DNA of 64,000 nt from Scolanthus callimorphus. Lineage: Eukaryota > Cnidaria > Anthozoa > Actiniaria > Edwardsiidae. The notes below the pieces were generated by a model. The model made no database searches. It was not told where the DNA came from and worked only from the letters and a program-made list of their open reading frames with translations. This document shows, piece by piece, positions 23,087-33,170 of the stretch. Each line of letters begins with the position of its first letter. Position 1 is the first letter of the stretch. The position numbers and the translations under genes are program-made. The stretch covers positions 15,416,372-15,480,371 of the forward strand of contig CM066915.1 of assembly GCA_033964015.1 (NCBI GenBank), in the 5' to 3' direction.

Positions 23087-23420
23087 CCAAAGGAATATAT
23101 GTGTGTTTGAATGGGAATATATGTGTGTTTGAATGGGAATATATGTGTGTTTGTGTGGGAATATATGTGCGTTTGAATGGGAATATATGTGTGTTTGAAT
23201 GGGAATATATGTGTGTTTGAATGGGAATATATGTGTGTTTGAATGGGAATATATGTGTGTTTGAATGGGAATATATGTGTGTTTGAATGGGAATGTAGAT
23301 GTTTGAATGGGAATATGTGTGCTTGAATTGGAATATGTGTGTCTTTGAATGGGATTGTATGTGTGTTTCGATGGAAATGTGTGTGTGATTGAATGGGAAT
23401 ATATGTGTTTGAATAGGAAT
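23087..23420. repeat. Minisatellite, 22-bp unit
   Basis: About 14 units of TTTGAATGGGAATATATGTG plus TG. The left part is nearly uniform and the right part is diverged with variable spacing. Open frames across it on the minus strand read His-Ser-Asn-Thr repeats in three frames and are artefacts of the array. Confidence 0.9.
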
Positions 23421-24656
23421 GTATGTGTGTAGCACAGTGCTGTACAAATCGTAGACTCATTCAAATGATCAAGTTTATAAATCTTGTTCTTTGGAAGTTT
23501 ATTAATCTTAGTGTACAGATAGTTAGACATGTTAGACCAATATAATTTACTTACACAGGTACAGTATATAAAATATTTTGTATTATGCATGTACACCATA
23601 AAATAGTTTACTTTACAGTATTTGGCCCTTTTATATTAAGGGAAGTAATAAAAAAACGCAGTGTGTAAAAATTGACAGAGTAACTTACAACTCACTCGTA
23701 TCAGTTTATAATTTAATTATATTATAATTTATTTAATTATATTATAATGTAATTAGGTCATCCATGAGATACACGTACACTATCGGCATGTAACACTTTG
23801 TTAAGTACCTTCACTATTAAGCACTTGGACCAAATTCTAATCCTGCACCTAACACTGACTAAGATTACAAGTCAGTCGTCCTAAGGAAAGAAAGAACAAT
23901 ATTTATGTTTCTTTGTTTAAGTCACTTCAAGTTCACACGAAGGCTGTTTGGAAATGTAGGATTAAACCAAGGAAGTTCAATCCGCACTTATTGACTTTCT
24001 ACGACCAACCACCTCCCAACTGCATGTATAACCATGAGACAAAATCAAATGTCATTCAATCTAACATGGATACGAATAGGGAAACAAATTGTGGTACATT
24101 TTAGCAAAATGGCGTCTAAAATTATTATATACCGCTCACATTTTCTAATAATATAATAATAATAATAACGTGCTTATATAGCGCTTTATCCTCGCGGCTC
24201 AAAGCGCTTTACATTAATGGATAACTCATCCTATAAGAACCAGCTTTATAAACATGAGTGTGTGTTAGTATTGTGAGTTCTGTGACACTTAGGTTGGGCA
24301 ACTTCCGACGGTCCTAGTGGTTCTTTAACGTCCCTCTAGTATCTTATTGGTCGAGAGTGTATCACGTGAACGTGAAGAATTCAACTGTTTCCCTGGTAAC
24401 AACTGGGAGGGCAAAAGTATGTTTTATTGACCGGGAATAACATAACCGCGTGACTGAAAAATATCAAAACCGGAAACCAAAAGCCGCCACCTTTGCACGT
24501 CTTTTGCACAATTCATTCACACATAAAAAACTCTTTATTTCTCTGTTTCTGTTTTGTCCTCTTTGACACTTGATATGATAATAAAATTCGGGAAACATCA
24601 GCGGTATCGGTACCAGAAAACATACTGTTTCCCTCGGTCCCAGTAAATACTTGTTA
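23421..24656. other. Intergenic DNA with a SINE-like fragment
   Basis: AT-rich. The part at about 24150-24345 has an AATAAT tail, CTTATATAGCGCTTT, then CTCAAAGCGCTTTACA and TTTAACGTCCCTC. The last motif is shared with the tRNA-derived SINE at 51118-51522, so it may be a 5'-truncated relative. Otherwise nothing supported. Confidence 0.4.
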
Positions 24657-24925
24657 CAGTCAAAAGACATGAAGCGTGCCCCCTAGAGTTGAATACTCAA
24701 TTCATTATTCCAAAAATGCAATTTTCAATTCAACATTGAAAATTTTGTAATTTAAATAAGACAGTGCTCTGGGTGAACAATTACATATTCGGAAATCAAA
24801 ATTTGGACATTTAACATTTTTAATTGAATTGAAAAATGCATTTTTGGATTGAATAATGAAATCAATAATGAAATAATGAATTGGATATTCAACACTAGGG
24901 GGGCACGCTTCATGTCTTTTGACTG
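24657..24925. mobile_element. Tc1/mariner-type palindromic MITE, 269 bp
   Basis: The ends are CAGTCAAAAGACATGAAGCG and its reverse complement, flanked by TA on both sides (24655-24656 and 24926-24927). Almost the whole length is inverted: GTGCCCCCTAG and TTGAATA..ATTCATTATT on one side match the other. Non-coding. It abuts the 60-bp satellite array. Confidence 0.8.
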
Positions 24926-24940
24926 TAAATGTATAATATT

Positions 24941-27285
24941 ATGTGTACATCCTACTACATGTTGATGGATAACCTACCCACTCATCATGTAGCACCTTTG
25001 TTATGTACATCTCACTACATGTTGATAGATGACCTACCCACTCATCATGTAGCACCTTTGTTATGTACATCCCACTACATGTTGATAGATGACCTACCCA
25101 CTCATCATGTAGCACCTTTGTTATGTACATCTCACTACATGTTGATAGATGACCTACCCACTCATCATGTAGCACCTTTGTTATGTACATCTCACTACAT
25201 GTTGATAGATGACTTACCCACTCATCATGTAGCACCTTTGTTATGTACATCCCACTACATGTTGATAGATGACCTACCCACTCATCATGTAGCACCTTTG
25301 TTATGTACATCTCACTACATGTTGAAAGATGACTTACCCACTCATCATGTAGCACCTTTGTTATGTACATCTCACTACATGTTGATAGATGACCTACCCA
25401 CTCATCATATACACATTTGTTATGTACATCCCACTACATGTTGATAGATGACCTACCCACTCATCATGTAGCACCTTTGTTATGCACATCCAACTACATG
25501 TCGATAGATGACTTACCCACTCATCATGTAGCACCTTTGTTATGTACATCTCACTACATGTTGATAGATGACTTACCCACTCATCATGTAGCACCTTTGT
25601 TATGTACATCCCACTACATGTTGATAGATGACCTACCCACTCATCATGTAGCACCTTTGTTATGTACATCTCACTACATGTTGATAGATGACCTACCCAC
25701 TCATCATGTAGCACCTTTGTTATGTACATCTCACTACATGTTGATAGATGACTTACCCACTCATCATGTAGCACCTTTGTTATGTACATCTCACTACATG
25801 TTGATAGATGACCTACCCACTCATCATAAACACATTTGTTATGTACATCCCACTACATGTTGATAGATGACCTACCCACTCATCATGTAGCACCTTTGTT
25901 ATGCACATCCAACTACATGTTGATAGATGACCTACCCACTCATCATGTAGCACCTTTGTTATGTACATCTAACTACATGTTGATAGATGACCTACCCACT
26001 CATCATGTAGCACCTTTGTTATGTACATCTCACAACATGTTGATAGAAAACCTATAACCCACTCATCATGTAGCACCTTTGTTATGTACATCCCACTACA
26101 TGTCGATAGATGACCTACCCACTCATCATGTAGCACCTTTGTTATGTACATCTCACTACATGTTGATAGATGACTTACCCACTCATCATGTAGCACCTTT
26201 GTTATGTACATCTCACTACATGTTGATAGATGACCTACCCACTCATCATAAACACATTTGTTATGTACATCCCACTACATGTTGATAGATGACCTACCCA
26301 CTCATCATGTAGCACCTTTGTTATGCACATCCAACTACATGTTGATAGATGACCTACCCACTCATCATGTAGCACCTTTGTTATGTACATCCAACTACAT
26401 GTTGATAGATGACCTACCCACTCATCATGTAGCACCTTTGTTATGTACATCTCACAACATGTTGATAGAAAACCTATAACCCACTCATCATGTAGCACCT
26501 TTGTTATGTACATCCCACTACATGTTGATGGATAACCTACCCACTCATCATGTAGCACCTTTGTTATGTACATCTCACTACATGTTGATAGATGACCTAC
26601 CCACTCATCATGTAGCACCTTTGTTATGTACATCCCACTACATGTTGATGGATAACCTACCGACTCATCATGTAGCACCTTTGTTATGTACATCCCACTA
26701 CATGTTGATGGATAACATACCCACTCATCATGTAGCACCCTTGTTATGTACATCTCCCTACATGTTGATAGATGACCTACCGATTCATCATGTAGCACCT
26801 TTGTTATGTACATCTCACTACATGTTGATAGATGACTTACCCACTCATCATGTAGCACCCTTGTTATGTACATCCCACTACATGTTGATAGATGACTTAC
26901 CCACTCATCATGTAGCACCTTTGTTATGTACATCTCACTACATGTTGATAGATGACTTACCCACTCATCATGTAGCACCTTGGTTATGTACATCCCACTA
27001 CATGTTGATAGATGACTTACCCACTCATCATGTAGCACCTTTGTTATGTACATCCCACTACATGTTGATAGATGACTTACCCACTCATCATGTAGCACCT
27101 TTGTTATGTACATCCCACTACATGTTGATAGATGACCTACCCACTCATCATGTAGCACCTTTGTTATGTACATCTCACTACATGTTGATGGATAACATAC
27201 CCACTCATCATGTAGCACCTTTGTTATGTACATCTCACTACATGTTGTTGGATAACCTAACCACTCATCATCTGCAGCACCTTCC
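24941..27285. repeat. 60-bp satellite array, about 39 copies
   Basis: The unit includes TGTAGCACCTTTGTTATGTA, CATCTCACTACATGTTGATA and GATGACCTACCCACTCATCA. Variant units form a higher order of seven: a unit with CATAAACACATTTG (or ATACACATTTG) recurs at about 25408, 25826 and 26248, and a unit with AAACCTATAACCC at about 26050 and 26472. Because 60 is a multiple of 3, long frames stay open on both strands with a 20-residue period. I see no start context, splice site or protein family, so I do not call a gene. The right edge merges into the last coding exon of the minus-strand gene at 27257-27426. Confidence 0.95.
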
Positions 27286-27426
27286 CCTCCTGTCCTGAGG
27301 ATGTGTCCTCCTTCACGACTGCACCTTTAAATGACATGACCTTGTCCGTCCATGATGTTCCTGCCCCCTCTCCCCCTGAGTAGTTAGACACTGCCGAGCT
27401 TTGGTCATCAAGTATGACAATGGAAT
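27257..27426 (-). CDS. Unidentified minus-strand gene, last exon
   Basis: The acceptor TTCAATTCAG (minus strand) ends at 27427 and the phase completes the codon left open by the exon at 28509-28721. It encodes SIVILDDQSSAVSNYSGGEG, later TSWTDKVMSFKGAVVKED, and ends at TAG 27259-27257. The composition (acidic, Ser/Gly-rich) and uninterrupted frame look like a real C-terminus. The last codons (KVLQMMSG) and the stop lie in sequence that aligns to the 60-bp satellite unit, so the 3' UTR would be made of satellite. I do not recognise the family. Confidence 0.7.
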
Positions 27427-27482
27427 CTGAATTGAATTAAATATGATCAAAGTCTCTGTATCCAGTATTTCAATTCATGTTA

Positions 27483-27862
27483 AGGGGCACTCGCACGCTT
27501 GCCTGACAAGCTAATCATTGAAATCGCAATCCAACTCCATCCTCTTGATAATAGATAAAAACACTATAGCGCTATTCACTGTTTATCAACATTGCTATTC
27601 TAATGCTAATGTGCCAACCGTAGATTGAATAGAGCCCTTTGTTCTGTGAACCAATCGATCTCTGGTTGGCACATTAATAACAATAGATGACGTCAGCGTG
27701 AACAGCGCTATAGATCTGTATTGTTTTAACAGTTTAAAGGTCATTTAACAAACATGGACTGTTATTTTGGTTATTCCCGGTAAACTGAAATGTATTTTTA
27801 GTGATTAGAATAAGACTTATTTTTTGACAGGTTGTACAAAAATTAAGCGTGCGAGTGCCCCT
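27483..27862. mobile_element. MITE with TTA target duplication, 380 bp
   Basis: The ends are AGGGGCACTCGCACGCTT and its reverse complement. TTA flanks both sides (27480-27482 and 27863-27865). Inner inverted blocks include CTATAGCGCT and TGTGCCAACC-like motifs. It sits in the last intron of the minus-strand gene. No coding capacity. Confidence 0.8.
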
Positions 27863-27865
27863 TTA

Positions 27866-28508
27866 GAGAAATGGGAATTTGCCTCAAAAAGTGGGAATAC
27901 CACGAGCTGCCTACTGGTTTAGTAATCATATGAGGGTTGGACTATGTGGAACGTGGGTTACTAGTCCGGGAGCTGGAAAAAAACCCGACTCATTCACTTG
28001 CAGAGGTGACCAAATTTGACTACCTGTCCTTGCTTATTACTGCACTGGTGGGAGTACAATTGATTAGGTGGAGTATCACCCATTTTCAGACACGTCATGT
28101 TAAGGCGCCATCTTGCTTTGCTATTCATGAATTTCGCAGGATTTTCACGGAATTATAGAGTGGAGAGCTTGACTTGCAAAATATTGAACAAAGGTATATA
28201 TATATATATAGTTTAATTTAGATAACATTGGCAAATTTATGATTTTCGTGACGTAGCTATCTCAGCACGTGTCTCTAACTTGAAGTGCAACTAGCTTTGA
28301 AGTAAGGGGCGGAGCTGGCCAACCTACTGCGAAACCCGGAAAAACTTTGAAGAGAGTTTTTCAGCAATTCAATTTTGACAACAACAAAAAATTCCTACTT
28401 CTCGGGGCTCTAGGTCGGACTTTAAGATATTGACCTCAAATTTACGGAGATGATAGACACCTGTAGTGTTTAGAGAACGCACAGTGTGGTACAATTGCCT
28501 TTACTTAC
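27866..28508. other. Intronic DNA of the minus-strand gene
   Basis: No supported exon on either strand. A TA microsatellite lies at about 28195-28210. Confidence 0.4.
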
Positions 28509-28721
28509 CAATATAAGGTCCCCCTCCTCTGGTTCTAAGCCTTACATGGCCTCCATTTTGTAATTCTACATTTTCTATTTCTTTCTCTTCACTCCAGAAG
28601 GAAGCAAGGTTCTTTGACTCTGCTATTCTTGCTTCAAGAAGCTTCTGAAGTTCTGTTACTGTGGTTAATGCAGTGACCTGTGATGCAGTTAGCTTGTCTG
28701 ACTCACCAACAGAACAGGTTT
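28509..28721 (-). CDS. Unidentified minus-strand gene, second-last visible exon
   Basis: On the minus strand the acceptor CTTCTCTTTTCAG precedes 28721 and the donor GTAAGTAAAG follows 28509. The 213-bp exon reads without a stop: TCSVGESDKLTASQVTALTT, then a probable helix VTELQKLLEARIAESKNLAS, then FWSEEKEIENVELQNGGHVR and RTRGGGPYI. Its entry phase (1) matches the exon at 32215-32350 and its exit phase matches the last exon. No known domain recognised. Confidence 0.75.
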
Positions 28722-28756
28722 CTGAAAAGAGAAGTGAATAAGACCTTAATAAGATT

Positions 28757-29490
28757 TCGGCGTCAATTTTCTGTGTCGTTAGAAGATGACAACACCTAAA
28801 AAACCGTGTGAGGAAATTTTTATTTTTTATTTGAAAAAATTTTTATGATAAATTTTGCGGCAGCAAACTGAAAAAAATGCGACTTTCAACTTTGCGATCT
28901 AATATTTTCGTAAATATGCAAAATATCAAAAATCGCTCACACGGTTTTGCAGTTCATTTCTTCAAGATTAAAATCTGACAAAGTTTGAAATCGCTAATGG
29001 TCTGGAGCGTCTCAAGTAAACAAGGTAGTTTTTAGTTCGGGGACGTTACTGCGAATTTCATAATTCTGTGAACTCTCGCTATCGATTTCCAACCGTAAAA
29101 CTGCCTTCTGGCTTCCGTCAATCAAAGCCCCGAGTCTTTTCGTCGTCACTTTTTGTGCTTTTTGATTGGCCCAGCGCTTAAGCAGTGCTAAAATGGCTTC
29201 CTGACACCCGAGCAACGATTACGTCCTGGCCATCAAAAGCTGAAAGAGTAACGATGAAAACACTCGGGAGTTTGATTGACGGAAGCCAGAAGGCGGTTTG
29301 ACGGTTTGAAATCGTTAGCGGGAGTTCGCAGAATTATGAAAATCGCAGTAAGATATAAGAAAAAGTCAAACTTCGTTAAAATGAACAACTTTATTCGATA
29401 GAACAATCTTTTAGCTTGAAAACGATATATAACTGATTATCATAGGACACATAGCATAAATTGTGACGCGACGAGAACTTTTTGTCGCAA
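28757..29490. repeat. Dispersed repeat, copy 1 (related to the element at 57048-61612)
   Basis: The block from about GTCGTTAGAAGATGACAACA through ACACCTAAAAAACCGTGTGA to AGGTAGTTTTTAGTTCGGGG recurs at about 57365-57392, 59467-59645 and 61292-61500. This copy lacks the palindrome found in the other but carries a 300-bp MITE that the other lacks. Confidence 0.8.
29049..29348. mobile_element. TA-flanked MITE inside the dispersed repeat, 300 bp
   Basis: Inverted ends are CTGCGAATTTCATAATTCTG and a near-complementary ATTATGAAAATCGCAG, flanked by TA (29047-29048, 29349-29350). The second copy of the host repeat near 61381 continues straight across this point, which is the empty site. Interior inverted block: CTTCTGGCTTCCGTCAATCA. 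Tc1/mariner-like by its TA duplication. Confidence 0.82.
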
Positions 29491-29747
29491 GCATGTCGTT
29501 TTCCCTGACCGAGACCTCTAAAACGTTGTTTCGTGGTTTTAGTTGTTTAAAAGAAGAGATTTGCAACAAGAATACAATAGATTTGCGTGACTTTTTAAAG
29601 CATATCAAAACATTTTCTTGGGGACTGTTTGTTAATTACGTCGCAGTGGGGGCTGGTGGTTTTTTTCTGCTCGTAGGTTTTGTGAAAACCCCCGTACAAA
29701 AAAGTAGTTTCAATTTCTACCCCCTTCGAAAAACGGCTATTTGTATA

Positions 29748-29905
29748 TATAATAGGACTCCATGCTGTCCAATTAAGAAAAAATTGGATGATTCAGAGGA
29801 ACTCCAAAATTGGACGAGGCCGCAGGCCGAGTCCAATTTGGAGTTCCGAGAAATCATCCATATTTTTTTTCTTAATTGGACAAGCATGGAGTCCTGTTAT
29901 TTATT
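29748..29905. repeat. Long hairpin, MITE-like
   Basis: AGGACTCCATGCTGTCCAAT with the following TAAGAAAAAA pairs with the right arm ending GCATGGAGTCCT. The inner block GAACTCCAAAATTGGAC pairs with GTCCAATTTGGAGTTC around GCCGCAGGC. No clear target duplication. Confidence 0.6.
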
Positions 29906-30310
29906 AATTATATAACATCCATGTTCAAACCCAAACTGTCAAATTTTAGCGCGAACTGTCCAATTAGAACGCGCGCGATCCAATTAAAAAATAATTGGAC
30001 GATTCAAGAAAATCGATCTGCCGGCACAATGGGATTTCGAGCTGGCTATATAATTAGAAATTTTACCCCCCTTACCATGCGTGCTAATCGACTAAGCTAG
30101 TACTATCAGTCTCCTATGGTTTAACAATATCACCAGGTCACCTTTCTTTCAAAATGGCATCTAAACTAAGTACGATTGTAGAAGAGGATGTACCGGTAGA
30201 ACAAGCTCTAAACTGGTAAGAAAAGAGAGGAGAAGTTCGACAGAAATCTTTAGTAGGAAATCTTTAGTTGGCTCAGGACACTTCGGAACAGTGCTCTGTG
30301 TTTCACACAA

Positions 30311-31574
30311 CAGGGGGGTGAAGGGGGTTAGCGATCACGAATCACGGACCGATTTATCGTTATTTCACGGATCACGGAGTTATGAAAACGCTTTTCACGA
30401 ATCACGGAAGTAAAATTTTAAAAACAATTATGAAAGTTCTGTTTTAAGTAAATATAGTGATAAAAGTAGAAAAGCAGAACAGATACGCCAAAGCACAAAG
30501 AGGGCGCGTACTGAGCGGAGTAAGAGGGTTGTCCAAGATCGCGTTTACTGAAATAGCGCAGTAAAGGTTAATATTTGATGTACTTAAGGGACGGACCATT
30601 TGAAATTATGTCGCCATCAAAACGACAATTGATCACAAGTCAATAAAGTACGATTTCAAGCTCTCCTGTTATTTTATTTTTTCGCGAAATTGGTTTGCTC
30701 ATAGCATCCAGATCAGTTCAGGTTTTTGGTCACCGGATTGAGGATTTTCGCTACTATGAAGATGTTCGGATCAGTACCGAGCCTTGCTTGTATGTCTCTG
30801 CGGATGCGCGCGAAGCGCGCTGCGATTTTGAAAATCAAACTATGCTGTTAATTAAATTCTTATTTCTGGGACACGAAAATGACGCTGAAGAAATGGAGTC
30901 ACGGAAGAAACATAATAGAAATTTTCCAAAATTAAACATAGCCCAGTACGATGTTTTAGTTTTTAAATGCTACACCAAAGTATCCTCTTATGCGTGCGAA
31001 GCGCGCTGCAAATTTTGTGAATTGGAAAAGTCCAGGAGTAAATGAGAACTTGGTTAATTGCGCTTTCTGACGGGTTGCTAAACCTTTATTTACTGGGTGG
31101 AGATAAGGAATTAACCTTGTGTGAAAGCTAACGTGCTAATGAAATGGTCCCATGTGTGCTTATGAGCATTAGCCCTAGTAAGCGGAGAAAGAGAAAAAAT
31201 CTCTGACCCCGAGATAGTAAATTTACTGATAGTAAATTTACTCAATTTTAAAAGACATTTTAATGTTGTAGATAGCGAGCGCGCAGCGCGAGCCGACCAA
31301 AAACCAATCTATTTCTAAGGACGTCAGGTTCTCTAAAAAGAAGCCAGGAGAGAATGAGCCTGCTCAATATTGGTCCAAATGGTCCGTCTCTAATGACCAG
31401 CTTTCACGTTTCACGAATCTCTAGACCTGTAATCACGAGTCACGTAAGTGAAATTCGTAAAATCACTGGTCACAAGGGCATGAGATTTCACGGATCACGG
31501 CAATAATATTCGTGTTTTCACGGAATCACGGAGCAAATTTGGGGTGCATCACGGAGAACCCCTTCACCCCCCTG
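30311..31574. mobile_element. Non-autonomous element with CAGGGGGGTGAAGGGG ends
   Basis: The left end CAGGGGGGTGAAGGGG is matched in reverse complement at 31559-31574. Sequences near both ends repeat CACGGATCACGG-type motifs. A second inverted pair (GACGGACCATTT near 30592 and AAATGGTCCGTC near 31377) suggests a nested insertion. An open frame at 30695-31045 has no recognisable domain. The target duplication is not clear. Confidence 0.6.
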
Positions 31575-32214
31575 ACGCAATTGCACTCAGTCTCAATCCT
31601 AGTCTGTTGAAAATTTGCATAACACTGAAATGCACCCCCGAAAAGTTTCGCATGTTCTAAAAATTTACCCCCAAATTTTTGGACGTTCTGAAAAATTGAA
31701 AAGTGCGGAAACGTGCGGTTTTTGGTCGATAGTGCGAAACCGCACCGGCCGCACTTTACCAGATGGCCTGTACATAAGGAAAAGTGGTATCAGAATTCAG
31801 ACGTATACCATGAAGTTGATTTTGAGTGGTGTCAGATATTTTTGCCGTTTTGTATGAAGACTTCATTGAAGTCATCAGTGACATCATGACACATTACATA
31901 CCTACCTATCAGCCTAAGGCCGACTTTTGTCGAGTTTGGTCGCTAATGGAGGTTTCTAAGATTTTTTTCTTATATTTTTACTGCGTGTCCATGCGTTTGT
32001 CTGTGTGTCCATCTGCCAATAGGTATCCCAATTCTAGGCGTGAAAATAGTCATGCTCATGCACCCATAAATCATTGATTTATCTGAAAGGCAAAATGTTC
32101 AGAGTACCAAACTTGGGGTTACTTACCTATGTCACACAGTAGGTGCAGTAGAAAAAATTATATCTAACTTATTGGGAGCTCCGCTTTTAGGCGGGACCTA
32201 AATCATATACTTAC
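31575..32214. other. Intronic DNA of the minus-strand gene
   Basis: No exon supported. Nothing further seen. Confidence 0.35.
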
Positions 32215-32350
32215 TGTATGAAGACATGAGATAACCAGTACTGACTTTTGTAGTCTCACCAAAGTTGGGTTCAACTTCTTTTCCAGTTTTGGTATCATAT
32301 TTTCTTCTGACTGCTCTTAGTACTTCCACATGAAAAACAGCATAATACCA
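32215..32350 (-). CDS. Unidentified minus-strand gene, internal exon
   Basis: On the minus strand a strong acceptor (TTTTTTTTCTCTTATCAG) precedes 32350 and the donor GTAAGTAT follows 32215. The 136-bp exon starts in phase 0, matching the exon at 33074-33170, and reads WYYAVFHVEVLRAVRRKYDT, then KTGKEVEPNFGETTKVSTGY and LMSSY. The dense aromatic and charged pattern looks like part of a folded domain. I do not recognise the family. Confidence 0.75.
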
Positions 32351-33073
32351 CTGATAAGAGAAAAAAAACATCAATGTTCAGCTCAACTACAAATACAAAC
32401 TCTCCATAAACAGGGTGTTTCCTCAATGGATTTTAATGGACGGCGAAAAATTACAGGAAGAAAAACAGGGAGCATTTTGAACAAAAAAAATTCACTTCTA
32501 TCATTACTGGATTGTTGACAAGTTAGGACAGCAAATGGATATTAAATTAGTCCTCAATCAAAGCCCTGAACAGCAGGCTTACCATCTATTTTAGTCATTA
32601 ATATTTATGTCCACTGTGAGGTGTCTCAACAAATGAGAATATAATGTCAATTTTTAGAGCAATTTTTATTTATGTGCAGCAATCACCAGCATAGAGCAGG
32701 TGTCATGAGATTTTCAAGATGTAACAAGATACTTAGCTACAATACTTGAATGTGTGCCCCCCCCCCCCTCCCCCTAATGGAAGGGTGTTGAAAAGCAACC
32801 CCACCCCCACCCCTCTCGAATTTCCAAAGGAAAATACAGTATTTGTATGGAAGAAATCAGGTAAATCAGGTAAAATATCCATTGGGGATGGATATTTTCT
32901 GGAACCATACTAATAGTGTACCAGGTATATGTTTACATATTGTTTAATGGATTTCATCCACACTGGGATTTTCTCATAGATTTTCTATGTAGTCACCTGC
33001 CTAGTGACTGAAGCTCAACAGTTGTAATGATGTTGAGTTGACAGGTACATAAATACACATGAAGCACTTTTAC
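32351..33073. other. Intron of the minus-strand gene
   Basis: Holds a C-rich tract at 32757-32815 and the motif ATTTTCTGGAACCATAC near 32893, which also occurs near 41409; an old dispersed repeat. No exon. Confidence 0.4.
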
Positions 33074-33170
33074 CTTCTTGCCATTGGGGTAACTTTGTTT
33101 GTCTGAGATAGAAAACCTTGATTTGCCTGTGATCCTCCCCTCCACAAGAATTCCACCAGGTGAGGATGCA
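33074..33170 (-). CDS. Unidentified minus-strand gene, first visible exon
   Basis: On the minus strand the acceptor CTTTCCTTCCTTACTAG precedes 33170 and the donor GTAAAAG follows 33074. The correct frame reads ASSPGGILVEGRITGKSRFS then ISDKQSYPNGKK and leaves in phase 0. An adjacent longer frame is open too but fails the phase match with the next exon. The first base completes a codon from an upstream exon that I could not find between here and 34979. Confidence 0.65.

Noticed and set aside
22608..23599. Three overlapping His/Ser/Asn/Thr-rich minus-strand frames
   Set aside because: The repetitive part is minisatellite. Only the segment left of 23086 carries real Penelope sequence.
24941..27285. 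CRISPR-like array
   Set aside because: Units are contiguous and near-identical with no unique spacers, and the surrounding DNA is animal.
24929..27298. Long open frames of 20-residue repeats on both strands over the 60-bp array
   Set aside because: They follow from a stop-free 60-bp unit (a multiple of 3), are open on both strands at once, and have no start context or known repeat-protein pattern.
30695..31045. 116-codon frame within the G-rich-ended element
   Set aside because: No transposase motif or known family; likely chance within a nested MITE.
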